The notes beneath the pieces are model-generated. The model saw nothing but the letters and a program-made list of their open reading frames with translations. It did not search any database and was not told the origin of the DNA. Of a stretch of 8,344 nucleotides of DNA, positions 1 to 6,352 are shown in pieces; the first letter of the stretch is position 1, and each line of letters starts with the position of its first letter. This stretch comes from an uncultured Traorella sp. GTDB lineage: Bacteria; Bacillota_I; Bacilli_A; Erysipelotrichales; Erysipelotrichaceae. The stretch spans positions 1 through 8,344 of the forward strand of contig CAMEUL010000058.1 of the NCBI GenBank assembly GCA_945938205.1, given 5' to 3'. A program made the position numbers and the translations under genes.

Positions 1-56
1 TTTTGAGATTCGATGCATTTTTTATTTTTCGACTGTTTTATTCGTTACAGCCTCTC

Positions 57-602
57 TCAAAAAGTTAGAAGATATTTTTGAAGTTCAAGTGGCATGGCCG
101 CAATCAATAGATCCGCAAACTCACTTTCACTTAACTTCATTCCGTTTTTTACCCATTCAAATGTCATATCGATGCTTCCCTTACAGTACATGCGCAAAAG
201 AAAACTCATCTTCTCATCCAAAACACCGATTTTCTGAATCAGAATCGACGAATAAAATTCATAGATGCAATCATAATCATATTGAAATAACGAATTCTGA
301 TCATCTGCCATAAAAGCTTCATAGAAAAAACGCTGATCTTTTCTTAACAGTCTGAATTTTCGAATCAGGCCTTCTCTTAAGTCAACTCCCTTTCCAAGCT
401 GTTTAAAGGACATCTCAGCCACACGTTCAAAATACCAGTTCACACAGTCATATTTATCCTTAAAACAGCGATAAAAGGTCTGACGTGTCAAATGAGCATG
501 ATCTACTACATCCTTCACATGAATATGTGCCAATGATTGTGTCTGCATCAGTTCTTTCATCGCATTGGCGATTTTATATTTGGTTTCTTCCTGCTGATTC
601 AT
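57..602 (-). CDS. TetR/AcrR-family transcriptional regulator, DhaS-like
   Basis: A 181-residue DNA-binding regulator of the TetR family. The N-terminal helix-turn-helix is clear at about residues 8-52: a first helix, then VKDVVDHAHLTRQTFYRCF, whose TRQTFYRCF part is the recognition helix, then the family-typical FKDKYDCVNWYF. Residues 60-181 form an all-helical ligand/dimer domain of the type seen in DhaS-like regulators (short, with FFYEAF and an FEWVKNGMKLS-like stretch). The ligand cannot be told from sequence. Its target is also unclear, because the gene stands alone with no pump or enzyme beside it. No SD precedes the ATG. Instead an extended -10 box ends 6 nt upstream, so the mRNA may be leaderless. 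The family call is firm; a role in dihydroxyacetone metabolism should not be assumed. Confidence 0.9.
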   Translation of the reverse strand: MNQQEETKYKIANAMKELMQTQSLAHIHVKDVVDHAHLTRQTFYRCFKDKYDCVNWYFERVAEMSFKQLGKGVDLREGLIRKFRLLRKDQRFFYEAFMADDQNSLFQYDYDCIYEFYSSILIQKIGVLDEKMSFLLRMYCKGSIDMTFEWVKNGMKLSESEFADLLIAAMPLELQKYLLTF

Positions 603-608
603 GGCATA

Positions 609-617
609 TTTATATCA
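609..617 (-). promoter_or_regulatory. Extended -10 promoter element of the TetR gene (leaderless geometry)
   Basis: Read on the minus strand, TGA-TATAAA is followed by TATGCC and then the ATG at 602. The TGn plus a five-of-six -10 hexamer places the predicted +1 on the A of the start codon. No convincing -35 box sits 17 bp upstream (TGGTTT), which extended -10 promoters tolerate. There is no SD in the preceding bases. Confidence 0.5.
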
Positions 618-628
618 TACTTTCAAAT

Positions 629-652
629 AAAAAACCAGATTTTCATCTGGCT
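629..652 (-). terminator. Rho-independent terminator downstream of the cyclase/YjdF-like operon
   Basis: On the minus strand, CCAGAT-GAAA-ATCTGG forms a perfect 6-bp stem, extendable by a G-U and an A-U pair, and is followed directly by six Ts. It lies about 110 nt after the stop of the YjdF-like gene (763-1401) and just ahead of the TetR promoter. It therefore separates the two transcripts. The stem is short but the shape is right. Confidence 0.65.
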
Positions 653-762
653 CTTCATCTTGTAGGAGTTCAAGATATGAAAAAGTTTTCTTCACGTCAA
701 TTTCTTGACATCTATAATATACCCAATCATTGTGAAAAACATGTGAAAACTAATAGAAATTT

Positions 763-1401
763 TTATGAATTGAAATTTAGATGATAGAACTCTTCATTTA
801 AATGAATCCAGAAATTCTTTTTCCCTGTTTTAAAATAATGAAAGATCCACACTGTAATGAGAATTCCTCCAACACAGGCTACCAGCATATCTGTCATTGA
901 ATCATGAACTCCACTTGTGGTATGGCGAATAGCATCATTGTTTAAGAATATTAAACAGGCATATTCAAAAAACTCCCAGAATACAGCAATCATCATATTA
1001 CATGCATTCACGAACAAAAGACATAAAATCTTTTCCTTTTTGTCCTGAAACTGTGTCTTTTCTCTCAGATAACAAAATACCATAAAGGACAGTTCACTCA
1101 GAAAAACACCGCTGAAAAAATGAAGAAATTTATCAAACATAAAAAGCGAATAAGCACCTAACATACTTCCCAATATAGATGCGATGAAAGCAAAGATCAG
1201 ATTGATCCAGACAATCACAGAGGTACTTTTCAGTTTCAAAAGTTTCAGACACAAAGGGACCAGAAAACAAGTGAAAGCAGCAACAGGAGCCATTTTCAGG
1301 CCTTCCATCTGATGGATGCCACAGTAAATACTTGCCAAGATCAAACAGACATAATAGATTCCATAACCAATCATGATTCTTTTTTTCTGTTTTGAAGTCA
1401 T
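763..1401 (-). CDS. YjdF/DUF2238-like integral membrane protein (short form)
   Basis: A 212-residue polytopic membrane protein with about six hydrophobic segments (roughly 8-28, 36-55, 61-85, 91-111, 125-150 and 169-190). Conserved-looking polar residues sit at membrane edges: D90-K-F-L-H94 with G98, then W142-E143-F-F-E146, then D167-S-M-T-D171 followed by VGG. This arrangement fits the YjdF/DUF2238 family of bacterial membrane proteins, whose biochemical function is not established. It also recalls VanZ-like proteins. A second protein of the same type is at 7008-7844. The gene lies 59 bp behind the diguanylate cyclase with no clear promoter between, so co-transcription is likely. The sequence GAGAGTGAT just before the ATG is a partial SD. 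Family assignment is by motif recognition. Confidence 0.72.
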   Translation of the reverse strand: MTSKQKKRIMIGYGIYYVCLILASIYCGIHQMEGLKMAPVAAFTCFLVPLCLKLLKLKSTSVIVWINLIFAFIASILGSMLGAYSLFMFDKFLHFFSGVFLSELSFMVFCYLREKTQFQDKKEKILCLLFVNACNMMIAVFWEFFEYACLIFLNNDAIRHTTSGVHDSMTDMLVACVGGILITVWIFHYFKTGKKNFWIHLNEEFYHLNFNS

Positions 1402-1460
1402 ACCATCACTCTCTTTTCTATTATGGGTTCCATCTTCATTTTTATGTGGTATTCAAAACT

Positions 1461-3062
1461 TTACTGTTCTTTTAGATGCCATTGCTTCTTATTCTGATAC
1501 ATTTTTTCATCTGCCATTTCAAACAGTTCTTCTGCTCTCAATTCAGGATAGCAACTGGATAAAGCCCATCCTGCAGAATAGGAGATAACAGGTTCATGTG
1601 AAGCATTGTATCGTTCCACATTTTCATCTATTTTTTTCATATAAGAAAGAATCTTCTCTTCGGTTGCATCATACACCATCACAGTAAACTCATCGCCACC
1701 CCAGCGACAGAGAGTGTGCTCTTTTGAGAAAGAATGCTGTAGAAGATTGGCAAAATCAATAATCATCGTATCTCCGATATCATGTCCAAATGTATCATTG
1801 ACTTTTTTGAGATTGTTTAAATCGATCATGATGATTCCAAACGGATGACTCACTGTTGGAGGATTTTTCATCATTTCATCCCAGTGACTCCTGTTATAAA
1901 GACCAGTTTTCATATCAGTATAGGCTCTACGATTGATCAAAAAGAAATTTCTGATGAACTTAATGCTTGCATAAATCAGAAAGGCAACGATTGTAAAGAA
2001 AATTCTGGCTGAACTTTTGTTCTGATAATACCGATAGATATCCAAAAGAACCCCAGTGGTCAAAAGCAAGGTAAATTTCCAAGATCCTCTGATTTCTTTT
2101 TTGTTTTTTCCAAAAGGAAGAGAAACGATCACTAAAGTCAGCATCGATAGTGCCACCATGATATGACAATAAACAAGGATCGATCTCAATTCCACAATGT
2201 TTAAAAGTTGTAAAAGCAATGCAATCAAAGCAACGACACTGTTTGCAAGTGCCACCAGTTGAAGAATCTCTTTTCTTCTTCCTGAGAACTGATCCTTTAC
2301 AAACATCATGAAAGGTGCACATGCTGAAAATAACGCACCTAATGTAATATAACCTAAAGCTTTGGTATTACCGGCAAACAGCATCGGTGAGAGACGTGTA
2401 TCTGTTAAACGCCAGATGCCTATCAGGATAGAAAAAACACCCAGATAGAAAATGCTCCAAGAATCCTCTTTTTTACGCATCATCTGGATTACCTGATGAA
2501 TGACAAACATCAGCCCTAAAGCAATACACAAAACTGCCAGAATGATCTGAATGAAATCATTTCGCATCGTTTGCTGGAGCATATCATAACGCGTTCCTGT
2601 TTCAAAATCGATTTTGCGAAGGATAAAATCACTATAAACAGGAGTCACAACAATTCTCACCTGACGTCCTTGATCCTTTGGATTCAAAGAAACAAATACC
2701 CAGTTGCTGCTTGGAGAAGCTCCCATAATATCCTTCTCGTCTGATTGCAGGCTATAAACCAGTTCATCATCAAAATAAACATCTGCATATTGATGCACAA
2801 GATAAAATCCGAGGCATTCCTGTTGTGACTGTTCTTCAGAAAGGATCCAAGTATAAACATTATGAACTTTTTGTGGAGCATTTGGATCTTCCACTAATTC
2901 CATCGTGTAGTTTTCTACAGGAATCAGAAAAGTGTCTTCTCGATGATTGATGACCTGATTGTTTTCAAATTGTGATATCACTGCGAATAAAACAACAAAC
3001 AGTAACGCTACACAACCAAACACCCAATGTGTGAGATTTTGAAGACTGATTTTCTTTTTCAT
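1461..3062 (-). CDS. Membrane-bound sensor diguanylate cyclase (DISM-like sensor, 7TM, GGDEF)
   Basis: A 533-residue protein predicted to make cyclic-di-GMP from two GTP. Residues 11-32 are a signal anchor. Residues 35-165 are an extracytoplasmic, beta-rich domain resembling the 7TMR-DISM jelly roll. About seven membrane helices span 170-375, and a GGDEF domain fills 380-533. The catalytic domain looks intact: DMKTGLYNR (383-391), D414-L-N-N-L-K and NDTFGH (422-427), GGDEF at 455-459, and ADEKMYQNK near the end. The inhibitory I-site (RxxD five residues before GGDEF) is absent; the positions read SKEH. The open frame begins 15 nt earlier, but GGAAGGTGA precedes the second ATG, which starts MKKKIS before the anchor, so that start is used. 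The external ligand is unknown. The YjdF-like gene follows it. Confidence 0.92.
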   Translation of the reverse strand: MKKKISLQNLTHWVFGCVALLFVVLFAVISQFENNQVINHREDTFLIPVENYTMELVEDPNAPQKVHNVYTWILSEEQSQQECLGFYLVHQYADVYFDDELVYSLQSDEKDIMGASPSSNWVFVSLNPKDQGRQVRIVVTPVYSDFILRKIDFETGTRYDMLQQTMRNDFIQIILAVLCIALGLMFVIHQVIQMMRKKEDSWSIFYLGVFSILIGIWRLTDTRLSPMLFAGNTKALGYITLGALFSACAPFMMFVKDQFSGRRKEILQLVALANSVVALIALLLQLLNIVELRSILVYCHIMVALSMLTLVIVSLPFGKNKKEIRGSWKFTLLLTTGVLLDIYRYYQNKSSARIFFTIVAFLIYASIKFIRNFFLINRRAYTDMKTGLYNRSHWDEMMKNPPTVSHPFGIIMIDLNNLKKVNDTFGHDIGDTMIIDFANLLQHSFSKEHTLCRWGGDEFTVMVYDATEEKILSYMKKIDENVERYNASHEPVISYSAGWALSSCYPELRAEELFEMADEKMYQNKKQWHLKEQ

Positions 3063-3066
3063 TCTT

Positions 3067-3073
3067 TCACCTT
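3067..3073 (-). promoter_or_regulatory. Ribosome binding site fixing the diguanylate cyclase start
   Basis: AAGGTGA on the minus strand lies 4 nt before the ATG at 3062. The more upstream in-frame ATG (3077) overlaps this stretch and has no SD of its own, so the shorter protein is preferred. Confidence 0.7.
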
Positions 3074-3100
3074 CCATCCATTCTTTTGTTAATGCAACAG

Positions 3101-3130
3101 ATTATAATATATATTTCATATCTATGTAAA
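3101..3130 (-). promoter_or_regulatory. SigA-type promoter of the diguanylate cyclase operon
   Basis: On the minus strand a TTTACA -35 box (3125-3130) and a perfect TATAAT -10 box (3101-3106) are 18 bp apart. The predicted transcript starts near 3094, giving a leader of about 30 nt that carries the AAGGTGA SD. The surrounding DNA is very AT-rich. Confidence 0.7.
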
Positions 3131-3192
3131 TTCTGTAAAGTAAATCAAACTCAAATGAAATACTGTTTTATATATTATATATCAAAAAAGCC

Positions 3193-3220
3193 TTGCATGA
3201 AACATATAAAATGATAAACT
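3193..3220 (+). promoter_or_regulatory. Candidate promoter of the HAD-SMR operon (leaderless geometry)
   Basis: TTGCAT (3193-3198) is followed after 16 bp by TAAACT (3215-3220), preceded by TGA, so it is an extended -10. Six bases (AATGAT) separate it from the ATG at 3227, and +1 would fall on the start codon. The region has no SD. The -10 matches consensus at only four of six bases, and the neighbouring TATAAA at 3205-3210 is an alternative. Confidence 0.4.
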
Positions 3221-3226
3221 AATGAT

Positions 3227-4048
3227 ATGAAAAAGAAATACTCCTGCATTGTATGTGACTTGGATGAAACCTTGTTGGATGCAACACGAAACATTCCCGA
3301 AATCAACCGCAAAGCGATTCAGAAAGCGCATGAAAAAGGTGTGAAATTTGTACCGGCAAGCGGACGTAATTACGCTTCCATAGATCGTTTTCTGAAAGAA
3401 TTGGATTTATATGATCTTGCGGATGAATATGTTCTTTCACTGAATGGTGCTGTAATTACTGAAAATAAAAATCATCGGGTGTTGAAAATCACAGCTATTC
3501 CTTTTGAAAAAGTCAAAGAACTGATCCAGTTTGGCATCGATGCTCATGTCTGTGTACAGCTTTATACCGATACATTGGCTTATGTTTATGATTTTGACGA
3601 TAAGGAACGTCAGGTCTTCATCGAAGAAAAAATTAACTTCATAGAAGTGAAAAATCATGACATCGAATTCTTAAAAGATAAAACAATCTTGAAAGTAATT
3701 TTTGAATCTCCTGATAATGCATATCTTCATTCTTTAGAACCGCAAATGGAGAAAATTTCTGGCTCTCTTAATATTTCTTATTCTTCTTTTCGCTATATGG
3801 AAATCAATTCCAAAGAGATCGACAAAGGAATCGGAACTGAAGAACTGGCAAAGATTTTGCATATTTCCACAGATGAGATTCTGGCTATTGGTGATAATTT
3901 CAATGATGAAGCGATGTTAATCAAAGCAGGGCTGGCTGCCTGTCCAAAAAACGCTGTGGAAGAAATCAAAAACATCTGTGATTATGTCTCACCAAAAAAC
4001 TGTTCTGAAGGAGCTGTCGCAGAAATTCTTGAAAAATTCATTTTATAG
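3227..4048 (+). CDS. Cof-type HAD-IIB family phosphatase
   Basis: A 273-residue cytoplasmic hydrolase of the haloacid dehalogenase superfamily, Cof/YidA-like subfamily (usual length about 260-290). These enzymes remove phosphate from small substrates such as sugar phosphates or cofactors through an aspartyl-phosphate intermediate. All four motifs are present: nucleophile D11 and acid/base D13 in CDLDET; S45 in PASGRN; K200 before GIGTEEL; and metal ligands D223 and D227 in GDNFNDEAML. Residues 80-190 hold the alpha/beta C2-type cap that sets substrate choice, so the substrate is unknown. No SD is visible before the ATG. The stop codon TAG forms part of the SD of the following SMR gene, 9 bp away, so the two are co-transcribed. 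Confidence 0.95.
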   Translation: MKKKYSCIVCDLDETLLDATRNIPEINRKAIQKAHEKGVKFVPASGRNYASIDRFLKELDLYDLADEYVLSLNGAVITENKNHRVLKITAIPFEKVKELIQFGIDAHVCVQLYTDTLAYVYDFDDKERQVFIEEKINFIEVKNHDIEFLKDKTILKVIFESPDNAYLHSLEPQMEKISGSLNISYSSFRYMEINSKEIDKGIGTEELAKILHISTDEILAIGDNFNDEAMLIKAGLAACPKNAVEEIKNICDYVSPKNCSEGAVAEILEKFIL

Positions 4049-4057
4049 GAGATACAT

Positions 4058-4372
4058 ATGGCATATATCAATCTGGCTCTTGCCATTATTTTAGAGCTCT
4101 TAGGAACCTCCCTGTTGAAAACAACCAAAGGATTTACGGTCCTATTGCCTACCTTATTTTGTCTTTTAAGTTATGGATTCTGTTTTTTCTTTTTCGCAAG
4201 ATCCCTGAATGAACTGAATCTGAGCATTGCGTACGCTTTATGGTGTGGCATTGGCATTGTCGTTTCCACTCTTGTATCTGTATTAATTTATAAGGAAGCC
4301 ATCACACCTTGGGGAATCGTGGGCATCCTGCTGATCCTGATTGGTGTGGTAATCTTAAATCTATTTGGTTAA
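4058..4372 (+). CDS. Small multidrug resistance (SMR) transporter, Qac/EmrE-type
   Basis: A 104-residue inner-membrane protein with four helices (about 2-22, 28-48, 56-78 and 84-103), the normal SMR length. These exchangers use the proton gradient to expel quaternary ammonium and other cationic compounds and work as antiparallel dimers. The essential membrane glutamate is E13. Aligned with EmrE (offset of one), Y39, Y59 and W62 match EmrE Y40, Y60 and W63. The signature E-L-L-G-T-S around E13 matches the Qac branch (EmrE has E-V-I-G-T-T) and not the guanidinium exporters, which carry a tryptophan three residues after this glutamate. There is only one SMR gene, so a homodimer is expected. An AGGAGA SD at 4047-4052 overlaps the stop of the HAD gene. 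The actual substrate cannot be read from sequence. Confidence 0.93.
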   Translation: MAYINLALAIILELLGTSLLKTTKGFTVLLPTLFCLLSYGFCFFFFARSLNELNLSIAYALWCGIGIVVSTLVSVLIYKEAITPWGIVGILLILIGVVILNLFG

Positions 4373-4395
4373 ATCTAAAATCTTTAATAATTGAA

Positions 4396-4417
4396 AACCG
4401 GGAACTAACTCCCGGTT
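4396..4417. terminator. Bidirectional terminator between the convergent SMR and methyltransferase genes
   Basis: AACCGGGA and TCCCGGTT form a perfect 8-bp stem with a 6-nt loop. The plus side is followed by the T-rich TATTTAATTT, and the minus side by TTTTCAATTATT. The hairpin sits 24 bp after the SMR stop and 26 bp after the methyltransferase stop. Confidence 0.8.
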
Positions 4418-4442
4418 ATTTAATTTCATGACATTTTCATTC

Positions 4443-5039
4443 TTAGACTTTCTGTGCCATGACAATCAGATCTCTTGTGCCGCTTTCCTCACTTTGATAA
4501 TCTTCTTCCAATTTTATTATTTTGAATCCGTTCTTCTCCAACAGATTCACCACTTCATCTAAATCAAGTGCACTGTACGTAAACAAAGAACCCAGCATTT
4601 CACCCTGCACGCTTCCTTTTACTTTCCCATGAGTAAACAGGAAAAAGCCACCAGGTAAAAGAAGTGAGGCAATCTTGGGATAGATATCTTTTTGATAGCA
4701 TAATGGTATATGAAACAAAGAATCAAAAGCAATAACTGCTTCAAACATCTGATCTGTTTGATAGGACAGAATCTCCTGTTTTTCAAACGTCGCATGTGCT
4801 AGATTCAGACCCTTGGCCTTTAAAATCATTTTCTCTGAAATATCAATGCCTGTTACATAAAAGCCTTTCTCTGACAGATACTTGGCAACAGGATAGCCTG
4901 TCCCACATCCGACATCTAATATTTTTGATCCTTGTTCTAGGTTTTTCACTAAACGTTGAATCATTGGATCCACAAAAGGCTTTCGAACCTGATCCCAGAC
5001 ATTCGCGATCTTATCATAGGATGCTTCATTTTCTGTCAT
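4443..5039 (-). CDS. Class I SAM-dependent methyltransferase
   Basis: A 198-residue soluble methyltransferase with a Rossmann-type fold. The SAM-binding motif I is KILDVGCGTG (39-48). The acidic residue at the end of strand 2 is D66 in VTGIDIS. Strand 4 carries AVIAFDSLFHI (101-111), and LLPGGFFLFTHG (127-138) is the usual post-motif strand. Nothing identifies the methyl acceptor; small molecules are common for this size and type. The gene starts 2 bp after the stop of the upstream aminopeptidase and has no strong SD of its own, so translation is probably coupled. It is the last gene of the phosphatase-aminopeptidase-methyltransferase run and ends at the shared hairpin at 4396-4417. Confidence 0.92.
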   Translation of the reverse strand: MTENEASYDKIANVWDQVRKPFVDPMIQRLVKNLEQGSKILDVGCGTGYPVAKYLSEKGFYVTGIDISEKMILKAKGLNLAHATFEKQEILSYQTDQMFEAVIAFDSLFHIPLCYQKDIYPKIASLLLPGGFFLFTHGKVKGSVQGEMLGSLFTYSALDLDEVVNLLEKNGFKIIKLEEDYQSEESGTRDLIVMAQKV

Positions 5040-5041
5040 GT

Positions 5042-6286
5042 TTACTCATTTCTGTCTGCCATAAATGCTTCAATGTCTTCAACCGATTTTATGATATCTT
5101 TGGAAAGATTGATGCATCCATCTTTTGTCACAAGTACATTGTCTTCAATTCGGATCCCGATTTCTTCATCTTCAAGATACAGACCTGGCTCAATCGTGAA
5201 AACATTGCCTTCTTCCAACTTATAATCAGATAAAGAGACATCATGCGTTTCCAGCCCCAGCATATGACTGACACCATGCCAGTAATAGTCAGAAACCGTT
5301 TTTCCGTTATTCAACAGTCCGATTTCATCTAATTTCTTTTCATAAAATTCAATCAGTTTCATATTTAGACCACGAAGTGTTTCACCTGGCTTCACCAGGC
5401 TCATGATATACTCATTAGCTTCCAAAACAATGCTGTAGATCTGTTTCTGACGTTCACTGAACTTTCCATTTACAGGGAATGTACGGGTAATATCCGCATT
5501 GTAATACTCATAACTGGCACCTAGGTCACATAATACCAATGTATTGTCTTTCATGACTTGATTGTTGTCACCATAATGGAGAATAGTTCCATTCTTTCCA
5601 CTGCCTACAATGCTTGGGAAAGAATGCTTACAGTTATGACATTTCAGCACAAAATCAAAATATGCTTCCAATTCATTTTCACCCATCTCTGGTTTCACAT
5701 GAGACATCATGTTCTGAATAGCTTTATTGGTTACTGAAATTGCTTTTTTCAGCTGATTTACTTCAAATTCATCTTTAACTAGACGTAATTTTGTCAGATA
5801 GGAAGAAGCATCATGAATCTGAATATTTGGATATTTCTTCATCAATTCTTCCAAAAAGAGATGGCTTTCTCTTTTTTGATCCACTTCCTGCTTTTTTAGA
5901 TCCAGATAAACAGGAACTGATGGAAGAGCATCCAATACATACTGCATCAGAAAATGAATCCGCTGCCATTTTTCATCCTCCATCACGATCTGTTCAATTC
6001 CACTGATCTGTCTGGCTTTTTCAGGAAGAATTCTTCCGCCCACCCATTTCGCCATGGCTTCATCATATCTTTCAATCACGAGCATATGCTGTGCCTTACC
6101 CTTCTTTTTCACGAGCACATACATCATATTTTCTCTGTCAAGACCTGTCAAATAATAGAAATGACGGTCCACACTGAAAGGATACTGCTCATCACCTACG
6201 CTATAGGGTGCTTTCCCACTTAAAACAAATAACAAAGCATTTTCAGGCAGACTGGCTGCCAATAGTTCTCTTCTTTTCTGGTACAT
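5042..6286 (-). CDS. pepP: Xaa-Pro aminopeptidase (aminopeptidase P, M24B)
   Basis: A 414-residue cytoplasmic metallopeptidase that removes the N-terminal residue of peptides with proline in position two. Residues 1-130 are the AMP_N domain (VDRHFYYLTGL at 39-49), and residues 175-405 are the pita-bread catalytic domain. The five ligands of the two-metal centre are all visible: D254 (CDLGAS), D265 (ADITRTFP), H341 (HGVSHMLGLETHD), E366 (IEPGLY) and E381 (IRIEDN). H237 and H348 match the substrate-handling histidines of the E. coli enzyme. The open frame extends 27 nt further upstream, but a perfect AGGAGG stands 4 nt before the ATG at 6286, which starts MYQKRREL, so that start is chosen. It lies 66 bp behind the histidine phosphatase gene and is probably in its transcript. 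Confidence 0.95.
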   Translation of the reverse strand: MYQKRRELLAASLPENALLFVLSGKAPYSVGDEQYPFSVDRHFYYLTGLDRENMMYVLVKKKGKAQHMLVIERYDEAMAKWVGGRILPEKARQISGIEQIVMEDEKWQRIHFLMQYVLDALPSVPVYLDLKKQEVDQKRESHLFLEELMKKYPNIQIHDASSYLTKLRLVKDEFEVNQLKKAISVTNKAIQNMMSHVKPEMGENELEAYFDFVLKCHNCKHSFPSIVGSGKNGTILHYGDNNQVMKDNTLVLCDLGASYEYYNADITRTFPVNGKFSERQKQIYSIVLEANEYIMSLVKPGETLRGLNMKLIEFYEKKLDEIGLLNNGKTVSDYYWHGVSHMLGLETHDVSLSDYKLEEGNVFTIEPGLYLEDEEIGIRIEDNVLVTKDGCINLSKDIIKSVEDIEAFMADRNE

Positions 6287-6290
6287 AATT

Positions 6291-6296
6291 CCTCCT
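6291..6296 (-). promoter_or_regulatory. Perfect ribosome binding site of pepP
   Basis: AGGAGG on the minus strand is followed by AATT and the ATG at 6286. It excludes the upstream in-frame ATG at 6313, whose coding stretch would run through this site. Confidence 0.85.
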
Positions 6297-6352
6297 ATTT
6301 CATATATTTTCACAAGAACTTTTTTACGATCGTTTTTCTAATCCCTTTCTAC

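Noticed and set aside
1..62. Inverted repeat TTTTGAGA (1-8) and TCTCAAAA (55-62) enclosing a weak CTGT/ACAG stem after the TetR gene.
   Set aside because: The loop is about 46 nt, no T-run follows on the minus strand within the window, and the structure may be cut by the window edge. It is not a supportable terminator.
705..719. TTGACA (705-710) close to TATAAT (plus strand) as a promoter.
   Set aside because: Only a few bases separate the two boxes, far from the 16-18 needed, so they cannot act together as a SigA promoter.
763..1401. A yjdF riboswitch (azaaromatic-sensing RNA) upstream of the YjdF-like genes.
   Set aside because: That RNA is linked to the unrelated B. subtilis YjdF (DUF2992). 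The proteins here resemble the E. coli YjdF type (DUF2238), and the leaders are too short to hold such an RNA.
3092..3214. A 40-codon plus-strand frame starting at the ATG at 3092 in the gap before the HAD gene.
   Set aside because: No SD, very AT-rich and isoleucine/tyrosine/lysine-heavy as expected from chance, and it runs across the cyclase promoter.
4796..5233. Long plus-strand frames opposite the methyltransferase and pepP genes.
   Set aside because: They are antisense to genes with complete catalytic motifs, have no SD, and show no recognisable protein features.
6326..6333. 8-bp palindrome ACGATCGT between the phosphatase and pepP.
   Set aside because: A single short palindrome with no promoter beside it; this length occurs by chance and nothing links it to a regulator.
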